A DNA stretch of 64,000 nt from assembly GCA_961205875.1 (NCBI GenBank), contig OY540815.1, positions 2,976,001 to 3,040,000 of the forward strand. The letters are read 5' to 3'. Both the position numbers and the translations under genes were made by a program. Under the pieces are notes generated by a model that was not told where the DNA came from, did no database searches, and saw only the letters and a list, made by a program, of their open reading frames with translations. Shown in pieces: positions 13,901-24,284 of this stretch (within the stretch, counting starts at the first letter, position 1; the number at the start of each line of letters is the position of its first letter). The DNA is from Sialis fuliginosa. Lineage: Eukaryota; Arthropoda; Insecta; Megaloptera; Sialidae.

Positions 13901-14929
13901 TTGACCTTTGCACCTGCAAAGGTCATTCACCTGCAATGTCATTGACCTTAAGGTCAAGGTCATGACCCGCCCATCGAGTCTTCCTTCTACTGACGGAGGC
14001 GATGTTCGTGCTGCTTGGCTGCGTGGCGACGGCTGGGCGTCCCGGATAACGGCTTGGTGTCGTAGCTGACGGAGACGATGTCCTTGCGGCTTGGCTGCGT
14101 GGCGACGGCTGGGCGTCGCGGATGACAGAGGCGATGTCCGTGCGGCTTGGCATCGTGTGCAACGATTGGGCGTCGCGGATGTCGAAGGCGATGGCCGTGC
14201 GGCTTGGCAGCGTGGCGACGGCTGAGCGTCGTGGATGACGGCTGGGCGTTGTCCGTGCGGCTTGGCAGCGTGGCGACGACTGGGCGTCGTAGATGACGGA
14301 GACGATGTCCGTGCGGCTTGGCTGCGTGGCGACTGCCGGGCGTCGCGGATGACGGAGGCGATGTCCGTGCGGCTTGGTAGCGTGGTGACGACTGGGCGTC
14401 GTAGATGACGGAGACAATGTCCGTGCGGCTTGGCTGCGTGGCGACTGCCGGGCGTCGCGGATGACGGAGGCGAGGTCCGTGCGGCTTGGCAGCGTGGCGA
14501 CGACTGGGCATCGCGGATGACGGCTGGGCGTCGTAGATGACGGAAACGATGTCCGTGCGGCTTGGCTGCGTTGCGACGGTTGGGCGTCGCGGATGACGGA
14601 TGCGATGTCCATGCGGCTTGGCAGCGGATCCGGAATCCGCTCTCCACATCCCACCCCCCCGGCGCCCCCCTCCACTTTTTATAATGACACCTGCAAAGAC
14701 CCCGCACCTGCAAAGGTCATTGACATACGCATCTGTAATGTTCACTGACCTTTGCACCTGCAAAGGTCATTCACCTCTGAGGTCACACCTGCAATGTCAA
14801 GGTCATTGACCTTGTGTTTATGCGAATACTGCGTTATTTAGGTTACTGTCAGTCTATTAATACATTTGGCTAAGCTAATAAGGTAAAATAATTTCTTGGT
14901 TTACAACATCTATGAAAAATGTACCAAGC

Positions 14930-15000
14930 GTATAAGAGTGCGCGGTTCTGTGGCGTGTAGGAGTGCGTGCGCACTCTTACACGCTACACACCATCTCCTA
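14930..15000. repeat. GCGCACTCTTA hairpin at the array boundary
   Basis: GCGTGTAGGAGTGCG and GCGCACTCTTACACGC form an almost perfect hairpin at 14,953-14,984. The same core, GCGCACTCTTA or its complement, recurs at 14,935, 15,600, 15,622, 15,646 and 15,817. The copies at 15,622 and 15,646 form a second 11-bp hairpin with a short loop. These motifs bracket the heat-shock-like promoter and the zinc-finger remnant, so they may mark the ends of one or more insertions. Confidence 0.55.
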
Positions 15001-15114
15001 TTTTTTGCAGTTTTCTTTTTGAATTATAATAAACTCTTCTAGTTTCATAATGTGAATAAAATGTAGAAAGATGAACGAAAATAGTATTCAAAATTTCAAC
15101 AAAGAAACTGTTAC

Positions 15115-15400
15115 AAATATTCGAGAACACTACCGCAATAAATGATTAAGATTGTCAATATATATAAACAGTCGTGAAGGTTCTAGAATGTTGCCACATG
15201 AAATAAACAAAGTTGTTTACAGAATTAGGCAATTGACTTTGACCCTATATAATAAACAAAAGCGAATTTTCGAGAATGCCACTACGCAATAAGTAAACGC
15301 AGGTTCTGGAAAGTACAAGCACCTCGGCACTTGACCTTGATCCTGTGTATAAATATCGCAGCTAGGCTGCAGTATCAATTCATTCACCATTTAGTCACTG
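15115..15400 (+). promoter_or_regulatory. Heat-shock-gene-like promoter
   Basis: Four clusters of alternating GAA and TTC pentamers are visible: ATTCGAGAACA near 15,119; GAAGGTTCTAGAATGTT near 15,178 (four alternating blocks); GAATTTTCGAGAATG near 15,265; and TTCTGGAAAG near 15,303. A TATA box, TATAAATA, follows near 15,350, with A/C-rich leader-like sequence after 15,370. The order of heat shock elements, then TATA about 40 bp beyond the last one, then an untranslated leader is that of insect hsp70-type promoters. No hsp70 coding sequence follows; the reading frame downstream encodes a broken zinc finger instead. The motifs are seen; heat inducibility is inferred. Confidence 0.5.
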
Positions 15401-15448
15401 AATCGGAAAGAAAATACCAAAAAACCGAAACTAACTAAAAAAAATATC

Positions 15449-15596
15449 TGGAGTTGCCAAGGATGTATTGAAGTTTACAACGAGCCGATATCTGAAGATT
15501 GGATCGAGTGTATATCGTGCAGTAAATGGTGACACGACAAACGCACTTTATATTCTGGCATTGGGCTATACAGATACGAGATATGCGTGTAAAATT
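15449..15596 (+). pseudogene. Broken PHD-like zinc finger, transposase-type remnant
   Basis: The frame reads CQGC, then a spacer ending NEPISEDWIEC, then ISCSKW, a TGA stop, HD, and after a further spacer YRYEICV and TAA. The C-x2-C plus DWIEC-x2-C-x-KW-x-H pattern is that of the small PHD-like zinc finger often found at the C-terminus of pogo/Tigger-type transposases and other insect mobile-element proteins. The internal stop (at the codon following KW), loss of the cysteine expected after the histidine, and loss of one cysteine in the last pair make it non-functional. The frame is open upstream to a TAG near 15,392 without an ATG. It sits directly downstream of the heat-shock-like promoter. 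The family assignment is moderate; that it is broken is clear. Confidence 0.5.
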
Positions 15597-16640
15597 ATGC
15601 GCACTCTTACACACTCTCATGCGCACTCTTAGAAACTGGTATCTGTAAGAGTGCGCGAATGACTTTTGTTAAATTTTTATTTTTATTTCCTAATTGTTTA
15701 AGAATTACTTCTCAAGGGTTGTACAGCAATGTTACTAAAGAACCAAAGAGTTAAAATAAAAATGTGTAATTTTCAAATGTTATTATTTTTCTTTGTATAA
15801 CCAATCAAACCTTAAGTGCGCACTCTTAGAGCACTCTACCCTAATCGGAGAACATTTTTTTTTCATCATTTTAAAACGATCACAAAGCTTCTCGTATCTT
15901 CCATAAGGCGAAGAAGAAAAATATATATAAACGTTGGTTGTTTGTATGTGGGATCAGATCAGGCCTAAATCACTGTAATCAAAGCCATATTTACACCATA
16001 TGTATGTTCGTTTGGTGCTTCGTTAGTTTAGATATTAGATATTAGATTATTATTGTGTAGGATGGAACGTGTTAATTAATGATACATCATCAAAAAAATT
16101 AGAACAAAAAATTATTTAAATTGAAAACGACACTTAAGAAGAAATCTCGGGTTTTGGATATTGCATCGAATCGAACGTGTTGAGTTGAATTTTATGATAG
16201 AACTGACGGTACGTACGATACACCAGGTTTGCATTATTCATAGGTTCGATTTCATGAATATTCTAGTCAGCGCACGTGAGAATTGAGATATGTTGTCTCT
16301 AATATTGTTTTCATACAAGTTAATACCGTCTTTGGTAATCTCAATATTATATACTATATTCCATCACTGTACCTCCTTGGGCTACTTATGTGTGTCATTT
16401 TATTGCGAATTGTTTTTTTTTAGTCTGATATAATTTTTTTTCAGCTCGAAGCGATTTTTCTTGCATATACGTTTTCGTATTGGATAAATACACTAAACAA
16501 GCCGTGGGTTGCGGTGAGACCCTTTAGGTCCACACAATCAACTTCCCAACATGGTATGATTATAAATACTTGAATACTGATAATTTATTGTTTCTATATT
16601 GTTTATGTGAATATTTTTTTAATATGTATATAAACTATTT
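15597..16640. other. A+T-rich stretch without recognised genes
   Basis: I see no open frame of note. Near 15,890-15,920 lies the 3' tail of dispersed repeat family Z (GATCACAAAGCTTCTCGTAT), whose fuller copies are at 18,625 and 51,830. The remainder looks like unique A+T-rich DNA. Confidence 0.4.
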
Positions 16641-16649
16641 TAACGGAAT

Positions 16650-17100
16650 TTGTCACCGTTGTATATGAATATTAGTTTTCTATTATTCCTAATGTCAATA
16701 ATATAATACACATTTTAAGAATAACTACTCTGAAAATTTGAATTGCGTTTGTTTCCAAGGCAACCTGAATTAGTAAATGTATTTATTATTTAAAATTAAA
16801 ATTCTGAGGGCACTTTTCACCCCTTCAATGGCTGTTTAGGCACGTATAAAAAATACTGAAATACATGTTTCATTATTTGTATTGTACCTATATAGAATAT
16901 TTATTCATGCTAAGTTTCAAGTAAATCCGACCAAAAAAATATTTTTACCCAAAAATTTGTACACCCCTTTTTACACTCGTAGAGGTTGAATTTCAAAAAA
17001 ACCTTTCTTTCAGTCATATTCACGTCAAGACACTTCGATTGGTGCCCCAACGAAGTCAATAACATTTTTTATTTGCGAAATTTCGTGCACTTAAAAAATG
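16650..17100 (-). repeat. Dispersed repeat family Y, inverted fragment
   Basis: Reverse-complement similarity to 17,930-18,115 (CACCCCTTCAATGGCTG against the CAGCCATTAAAGGGGTG-type segment, plus the TTTGTTTCCAAGGCAAC segment) shows a family-Y copy in opposite orientation. A related block, with the ATTTGTATT and AAAATCCTTTCTT segments, lies at about 55,520-55,670. Confidence 0.55.
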
Positions 17101-17517
17101 ACACGCAAATACACATACGCAAACATACATCTTTCTGAAAACAGTGTAAATATACTACTGTGACATTGAAACATAATCCAGGCTGTCTAGGCTAAAAAGT
17201 ACCTGAATTTTTAGGCACAGTTTTGCTACTTACAGGATTTGTTATAAATGTGGTTTAGAATAATTCCCTAAGTTTCTCCGATTGTGGTTGTCCGCGACAG
17301 GGGTTAACCATGGTTCAATTGAAAAATAATATATAATATATAATAATAACAAATATTATACAAAAAAAGATTCAAATAACAGTTATTTGCTATAAAATTC
17401 CATACAACCTCCATTTTGAAAAAATAAAAAAATTCATTTGTTTCTCCGCTACGCTGATTAAAATGGCTGAAAACACACTTTTTTAATCTGTAATCACTAA
17501 TAAAGTTTAACGTTTTT

Positions 17518-18115
17518 ACTTCCATGTTCTGAAAGAAATGGAAGTATTGTAATACCATCGAAAAATCGTGTCCGAGAAAATGACAAAATCTGATTGTACT
17601 AACTTCAAAACTTAAAGAAAAGTTAATTTCCGCATGGCGGCTGTGCGTGTGTCTGTGTGTCTGTGCGGATGTAGAATTTTCTTTCGTTCACGATAACTAC
17701 TGTAAAAATGCACCGATCTGAATTATTTTTTGGGAAAATGTTTGTCTCGGTGAGTACTCCAGACCTATTGATTTTGGTGCTAATCGGATTAGGGGTTTTG
17801 GAAATATTCGAAATTTTGTAACTTTTTTCGTCTAAAAAGTGGATATTGCGAGTATTATCTCACTAATTTTGATAAGATTTGGTACATTTGCAGTTCAATT
17901 GAATCTAAGGGATATTTATTATTTGTTCGTGCCTCAACAGCCATTAAAGGGGTGAAAAACACACTTAAAATTTGAATTTTAAATACTAATATGTCATTAA
18001 TTCATGTTGCCTTGGAAACAAATGCAATTAAATTCAAATTGTCAAATTAGTTTTTCTACGAATGTGAATTATGTTTTTGACATTAGAAAACTAATATTTA
18101 TATAAAAATGGCAAA
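17518..18115 (+). repeat. Dispersed repeat family Y, copy 1
   Basis: It begins ACTTCCATGTTCTGAAAG and contains TTAATTTCCGCATGGCGG, a GTGTGTCTGTGTGTCTGTG block, GTGAGTACTCCAGACCTAT and an AAAGGGGTGAAAA segment. A second copy lies at 32,107-32,665 and a truncated one at about 31,972-32,050. The inverted sequence AGAACATGGAAGT at 19,069-19,081 mirrors its left end, so this and the following family-Z segment may have arrived as one element. No coding sequence was seen. Confidence 0.65.
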
Positions 18116-18624
18116 AAGAGCTGTAACCGTTGTAAGTATTTATGTTTTTTTAATGTATTACGATATGTATATTCATAGTAGTAGGTTATATAAATAAAAT
18201 ATTTAAAAACATCTGCCAAGTAAATGCACAGTGCTTCCTCGTGCTAAATTCACTAAAACCGATAGTGTTCAGATAAATTTTCTGGCATTGGTTAACCATT
18301 TAATTTTTATACAAATATTACTAAAAAATCTTAGTTCGAATTTTTTCTTAAAACGCACCTGAATATTTTTTCATATATTTTTAATTTTTTGACAATTTCA
18401 ATCTAAATCTAAATTTATGCAAATGTCAAAATGACATTTAAAACGTCAAAGTGACATTTAAAACGCCAAAGTGACATTTAAAACGTCAAAATGACACTTA
18501 ATATATCCAATCAAATATCAATTTAGAAAAACAAAACACGAATTTTTAAAATTAATTTAGATAAATCTTTGTAAGGGAATATTTTACAACAAACGTAGTA
18601 GACCCATATTATAGGAAATTTAAT

Positions 18625-19042
18625 TCTCTACAAAAAATATTCTATAAAATTTTCTCGTAACATGTGTCGTTCTTGAGATATCTTGAAAAAATAAATATTT
18701 TGAGGTGTCACCCCTCCCCCTTACACACGATTTTGATGATTTTGAAATGGGACCGTCCTCAAACCAAACCCAACCATCCGACAAAGTTTCAATAATATCG
18801 GTTCAGTGATTCATGAGTTATGCGTGTGACAAGGATTCAGGGGACAGACAGACGGACGGACGGACACACGGACACACGGACACACGGACAGACAGACAGA
18901 TACGGAACGAAAAGTGTTTGTCTTGACGTGAAACGGATAAATAAATTTAAAATTTTGAAATTGGAGAACTTTTTTTTTGTCTCAATCTGAAACGATCACA
19001 TAGCTTCTCGTATCTTCGATATTGCGAGGAAGCAAAAATGTA
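18625..19042 (+). repeat. Dispersed repeat family Z, copy 1
   Basis: Shared with 51,830-52,165: the CACCCCTC-CCCTTACACAC segment, GACAAGGATTCAGGGGACAG, a GGACA/GACA microsatellite (18,842-18,900) and a tail with CTTCTCGTATCTTCGATATT followed by GCGAGGAAGC. That tail folds into a short hairpin (GCTTCTCGTATC against GATATTGCGAGGAAGC). A third tail is at 15,890. Confidence 0.65.
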
Positions 19043-19547
19043 TATTTACAAATTATTTAAAAAGATAGAAAGAACATGGAAGTCATGTATGGTTCTCCAT
19101 ACCGATATTTTAAGTTGATACCTCTGGAAAATAAACATTCTGTAGTACAGAACATTCACTGAAAATTAGGATCTGATAATTTTAATTGTTTTTGTTTTAT
19201 TAAATTATTAATAATAGAATCACGATTGTCTTTGTTTAACAATAAAAGTTTTTGTAAAACCTTTAGTTTTATAATACTGTTTATATATGTTCCCAAAGAT
19301 TGTGGCCATAAAAAAGTGAAAATTTACTATTCTTTGGCAAATGGTAACACTAAAACTTTATTGTTAAGTTTTTTTATTATAAACCAATTCAGTTGTTTCA
19401 TAGAACCAGCAATATTAAAAAAATAATAACCAAAAACATGCTCTGATTAATTATTTATCTATTGGTGAAAATCGCATTAAAACCGGTTCAGTAGTTTTTG
19501 AGATACTACACAATTTTTACAAAAATTGATTGTTTTATTTATTAATT

Positions 19548-19913
19548 CAGCGATTCTCAACCTGTGGGGCGCGAGAAAATATGAGAAAAAAATATTATTA
19601 AAAATTTATTTAATTTACTGAAAGAAAAGCAATAAAATACATTCTGACATATAAAAAATAAAATACACGTTTACATTTACACTGGTATAAAACACTTTTA
19701 AATAGGATTGTATCAGTACTGCACAGTGTATTTAATATGTTAATTAACTTATCATTATTAAATTAAAAACAAGATTAATAATTATTAGCCTGTCTTATAG
19801 AGCAAAGTTTTTCGAAGGAATGTTTAATAAAATTATTGTGTGAGGATGGGAGGGCGCGATGAGAATTATGATTGAAAACTGGGTCGTAAATACTAAAAGG
19901 TTGAGAAACGCTG
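19548..19913. mobile_element. SPIN-like hAT non-autonomous element
   Basis: The left end CAGCGATTCTCAACCTGTGG continues as GGCGCGA; the right end is GGTTGAGAAACGCTG. Together these form hAT terminal inverted repeats of the SPIN/Charlie type (known family end CAGC-GTTCTCAACCTGTGGG-CGCGA). The length is 366 bp, in the range of non-autonomous derivatives, and I see no transposase. No clean 8-bp target duplication is visible in the A+T-rich flanks. It sits exactly at the apex of the surrounding palindrome, so its ends also continue the inverted symmetry. Confidence 0.6.
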
Positions 19914-20865
19914 AATATAATTAAAAGAAAAAGAAGCTTATTTTTGTATCTTTTACCGCTTATCTCGAAAACTACTAAACCGATTTTAATGCGGTTTTCA
20001 CCAATAGATAAATACATAATCAGAGCATGTTTTTGGCTATTACTATTTTTAATATTACTGATTCTATGAAACAACTGAATTGGTTTATAATAAAAAAACT
20101 CAACAACAAGATTTTAGTGCTACCATTTGCCAAAGAATTGTAAATATTTACTTTTTTATGGCCACAATCATTATATAAGTCTTTGGGAACATATATAAAC
20201 AGTTTTATAAAACTAAAGGTTTTACAAAAAATTTTATTGTTAATCAAAGACAATCGTGATTCTATTATTAACAATTTAATAAAACAAAAACAATTAAAAA
20301 TATCAGATCCTAATTTCTAGTGAATGTTCTGTACTACAGAATGTTTATTTTCCAGAGGTATCAACTTAAAAAACGTTAAACTTTATTAGATATTATAGCG
20401 TAAAAAAAGTGTGTTTCAGCCATTTTAATCAGTGTAGCGGATAAACAAATGATTTTTTTTTCAAAATGGAGGTTGTATGGAATTTTATAGCAAATAACTG
20501 TTATTTGAATCTTTTTTTTGTATATTATTTGTTATTATTATATATTATATATTATTTTGCAATTGAACCATGGTAAACCCCTGTCGCGGACAACCAAAAT
20601 CGGAGCAAATTTAGGGTATTACTCTACACCACATTTGCAACAAATCCTGTGAGTATTAAAACTGTACGCAAAAATAATTTGTTTTAACCTCCACAGCCTG
20701 GACTAACATACAAATATGTTGAAATTTTTTATTTTGATTTTAGGACCGATTTCAATAACTTCCTAATGGTAAGTTAACAAAGTTTTTGTATCAGATTTGT
20801 AAACCATTGTTCCTAAAGGATTTTGAGGCACTGAAATCAGAAATGATATTTAAAATAAAAACGAC

Positions 20866-21400
20866 CAAGTGCGTGTTAGGCACGCACATGATAGGGTTCC
20901 GTAGTCATTCTCACGAACATTCTCTTTCGAAATTAACTACAACTCTTCAATAAAAGTTAAAAAATCTACAGTGTTCATTATATTTTTCAATGAAAGTACT
21001 AATTAATTAAAAGCTATATTCTGGAATTTTTTCAGATTTTTTCATCGATAGTTTAGAAATTAAAGGGGAGATGCTCTGACAACGACTTAAAAAAGCTAAA
21101 GAGTTAAAATCAAAAGGTCCTTAGACATTTTTATTGCATTTTAGGAGACCTATCTAATGGGGTAAGTGAAATTTTTTTTGAGTATCCTATTCAGTCGATT
21201 GGAGGGGGGCTCAAATTTTTATTTTTCAAAAATCTCATCATTTCTGTTTTTGAGTCATCAATCTACCAATATATCAAATTTCATCTTATTGTTAATAGCT
21301 ATATAAATCAGATAATGTGAGGGCTGTGACAGACAGACAAATAGACGTATAGAGCGAGGTAATTTTTACGAATTTATTACCTAGCAGGTATTTTTTTCTA
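20866..21400 (+). repeat. Dispersed repeat family X, copy 1
   Basis: It begins ACGACCAAGTGCGTGTTAGG and ATAGGGTTCCGTAG, and carries a GACAGACAGACAAATAGACG block near its end. Other copies are at 36,154-36,650 and, more diverged, 44,975-45,425. The CCAAGTGCG-GGGTTCCGTA signature is a very common insect (notably lepidopteran-type) interspersed repeat. No coding sequence was seen. Confidence 0.6.
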
Positions 21401-22585
21401 AAATTTTTGTCCACGGCTACAAATAGTGCTATCTGTAGTCTTTAAAATAAATTCAAACTTTTCAGTACGTTTTTTTTAAAACCTTTTTTTTAAACCTTTA
21501 GCCCAACCTATACATTATTGTCAATATACATTTACATACATAACAGTCATAAAACGGGAAAAAAATTTTGTTGTATTATAATTAATTTCTCGGAAACGGT
21601 TTAGTGAATACTTATGATATTTTGCAAAAATATTCAAATAATCAAATACTATACTCACCCCAAAAATTAAAAAATCAGTACCTTTTCATCAATGTGTTTT
21701 ACCTAAAAAATGTTGAAAATAATCAGTTTCCCATAAGAACACCTGTTAAATTTAAATCAATATATTTCCTAAACCATCAATTTAATATTTAGCTTATTGC
21801 ATAAGAATGCTAACAAGAACATTTTCACCAATTTTCATGCATTTGATAGCATTTTGAGATTCATCCCTTACACCCTTAAATATTACAATATTATAAAATC
21901 ATATGCTCAATATTCCTACAATCATTGTTCATATATCATTAAATTGGACAATAAATGTCATAGTAATATGTTCTGTTAAATAAGCAAAGTACTTGTGTAG
22001 TGTAATAAGCGTTAATGTTTAAAACATAAAATTAATGATGATGTTTTTGCAGACTCCGAGGCATAGTTATAATTATTAGAACATAATTCTCTACAACCAT
22101 TTAATCCTTTATTATAGAAAACTAAATTACCCAATTTATTTTACAAAATTGTTTGAAACGTCAAGCACATTATTTCAAATGTAATTTTCTGTACGTATAA
22201 CAATTAAAAATCGATAATTAATCAATTGAAACATGACAATTACATATTAATAATATACTTTGTTTGTGTGTTTGTAATATAACGCATGAAGCTGCAGAAC
22301 TAAAAATAATATTAAACCATTTTAAACCACATATAATAATAAATGATATAATATGAATGATAGTTTTCATATTGTGACGTAGGAAAAGCATAAAATATTC
22401 ATTTATTATTCAAATTTTAGATACGGTATCATAGTTATTGGCGTTGGGGTGTAGTAGTAATTGTAATATTTAGAAAACTATCAGGTAAACGTTATAGTTA
22501 TCTAATATTGTGAAAAATATATTTAATTAGTTTTCCTGCTAGTTTTTGTTTTAATAATTTTAAAACATTTTTTTCTATTTTAAAC
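21401..22585. other. A+T-rich DNA, nothing recognised
   Basis: Only short chance open frames are present. No motif or repeat similarity to the rest of the window was noted. Confidence 0.4.
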
Positions 22586-22589
22586 CATT

Positions 22590-22845
22590 TCAAAATAATC
22601 ATAAAAATACTGACAATAATAAACATCCGTTTTGCGGTTATAGTCTTCAAAAATAGGAGGTGCACATCTACAGTATAAAATAACCTTAAATTAAAAATTT
22701 TCACCGTTTCGGATGTAGACCGTTCACAGACTCACACAGAGACGTTACTGAGATAAGATCGTACGTGATCCAGGGACTCTCAAAACGTGTAATTCCGGTA
22801 AAATCCCGAGTTCGGATTTTTCATGATCCAGTAAACTAACCACAC
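22590..22845. repeat. Dispersed repeat family W, copy 1
   Basis: Similar to 50,090-50,350. The shared segments include AATAAACATCCGTTT, CTTCAAAAATAG, CACCGTTT and TCAAAA-GTGTAATTC. The family resembles insect repeats carrying a GACAGACAGACAC block; in this copy that block has decayed to CACAGACTCACACAGAGACG. Confidence 0.55.
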
Positions 22846-22983
22846 ATTATTTGAAAAAATATAAAAAAAGGTTGTACTGTACTGTGAAAAAAACAAAATC
22901 CAATTTTCCATCCCATGGATGAAAGAAAAGCCGTAAAAAAGTAAATTTCCTATTTATGTAAAAATCTTTCTAATCTATATACC

Positions 22984-23020
22984 ACTAGCTGTGCCCGCGG
23001 CTCCGCTTGCGTGAACTACG
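22984..23020. repeat. End of a CTAGT-type dispersed repeat
   Basis: ACTAGCTGTGCCCGCGGCTC followed by CGCTTGCGTG is the inverted form of the common insect repeat end ...GCGAAGCCGCGGGCA-AGCTAGT. The 49,045-49,510 copy carries the same end in the opposite orientation. From here to 24,280 I see only A+T-rich DNA and one GTGTGTCCCAGGAGAGATG segment (about 23,707), another common insect repeat end. Confidence 0.45.
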
Positions 23021-24284
23021 GAATTCTTGTTTAGGATTTTTGTAAAATATAGTTGAATTAAGTACAAACACGATTAGTTATTATTGTAATAATAATAAAT
23101 CTAAATTACCTAACAAAACGAATCAGAACAAAAAGTACAAATAATTTTTGTTCTGTTTAAAGAAAATAATAATTTGAATAATAAAATTAAATGTAACAAA
23201 ATTGGAAAATCGTTAAAAATAATTTCTCAAAATTTAGAAATTAATATAATTACCGGAAAATGATCAGTATAAAATTTTACTTTTTCGAGGTATTCACGAG
23301 AAGAAACATGAACTTTGGAATTTAAGTAGGCACTATTTTGAATACCACTGACATGATGATAAGATAAAATCTAGTTTAAACTCCGGATGTGTGCCTGGCG
23401 TAAACAATCCACGTTAAAATAGAGTACTTAGCCTCTAACAACAACAACATAATAATATTTTCAGGTGGTACGCGCTTACGCGAAAATTAATAAACAATAT
23501 AGTAATTATAGTATACACACTACACCTAAGAGCATAAATGATGAGAAAAACCGAATGTACCTATTCTAATGTTGGGGTCTCTCCACAGTATTGTGTGTTA
23601 GAACGGTTGAATCTACATGTATAACTACCAGGTGCGTAATTGTAAATAAATATAAATATAGATATAATTTTGTCGAAATCACATACAAACCGGTCAAGAT
23701 ATACAGTGTGTCCCAGGAGAGATGTAATGTAACGTTTTTGGGTTCAACTGACTTTAATAATTTCATTTAACCTTTAATTGGTTCGGTAGAATGACCTGTA
23801 GGTGCTCGGAAACGTAAACACTTGTTATACGAGCTAAATAAATTTAATTTTAACTACCTTACAATATGCCTTTACAAAACTTTCACTATTTCGAATGCAC
23901 AATCGGGCCTTTTAGCGATTACAAAAAAACTATAACTATTTCAAATACAAAAAAACTATTTCAAATACAAAATCTTTCACTACGTCTATTTCACAAAACT
24001 TGCACTAATTTGAATTTAAAATGGTGGTCATTACCACAGAGCCTTACTACTCCTTAGCTTGCATTACAGGGCTAAGGTAGCTACACTGTTTCTTAGATTT
24101 ATTTAACACTTTCGGCACTTTATAAATTATTGTGTTTCTCACGGCTTTGTGCTAACAACTGACACAATACATCTTTTTCGAGGTCTCTCTACAAAAAGGA
24201 TTACCTAATGTTATAACTAATTTCTACAAATCATGATATAATAACCCAAGCGGCTATAATATAATATTGTTACAGTAACAAGAG

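Larger units (their letters stand above)
1..14812. repeat. GC-rich complex satellite array, about 37 units
   Basis: The left edge lies outside the window. A unit of about 250-900 bp contains, in order: a receptor-site block (GAGGTCACACCTGCAATG, then inverted and direct AAGGTCA motifs); GCCCATCGA-TCTTCC-TTCTACTGACGG; zero to about eleven 56-bp GC-rich submonomers; a GGATCCGGAATCCGCCCTCC box followed by a C-rich tract; the box CACTTTTTATAATGACACC; and two to four copies of GCAAAGTTCATTGACCTTTG. I counted about 37 TATA-like boxes by eye. Long open frames occur on both strands, but they start at non-ATG codons or inside the submonomers and carry only the low-complexity echo of the repeat, so I do not call genes. 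G+C is far above the rest of the window and the right end is sharp. Confidence that it is a satellite is very high; function is unknown. Confidence 0.95.
17178..20702. repeat. Nested 3.5-kb palindromic structure
   Basis: The outer arms 17,178-17,517 and 20,370-20,702 are inverted copies, sharing for instance CTGTCGCGGACAACC, the CAAATAACAGTTATTTG segment and AGCCATTTTAATCAG. The inner arms 19,105-19,547 and 19,914-20,368 are also inverted copies (AGTTGATACCTCTGG and AAGACAATCGTGATTCTATT, each read on the appropriate strand). The left side is interrupted at 17,518-19,100 by later insertions of families Y and Z; the right side preserves the uninterrupted order. A partial dispersed copy of the inner arm lies at 57,585-57,830 and of the outer arm end at about 45,845-45,950, so the arm is itself part of a repeat family. 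Confidence 0.75.

Noticed and set aside
13898..14763. Three overlapping minus-strand frames of 250-271 codons in the satellite
   Set aside because: They are phase-shifted readings of the same 56-bp repeat, overlap each other, and show only low-complexity repeated peptides. They are a consequence of a stop-free repeat, not genes.
1..14812. Satellite as a CRISPR or bacterial array
   Set aside because: The repeats are contiguous, without unique spacers of uniform size, and the window is eukaryotic in every other respect.
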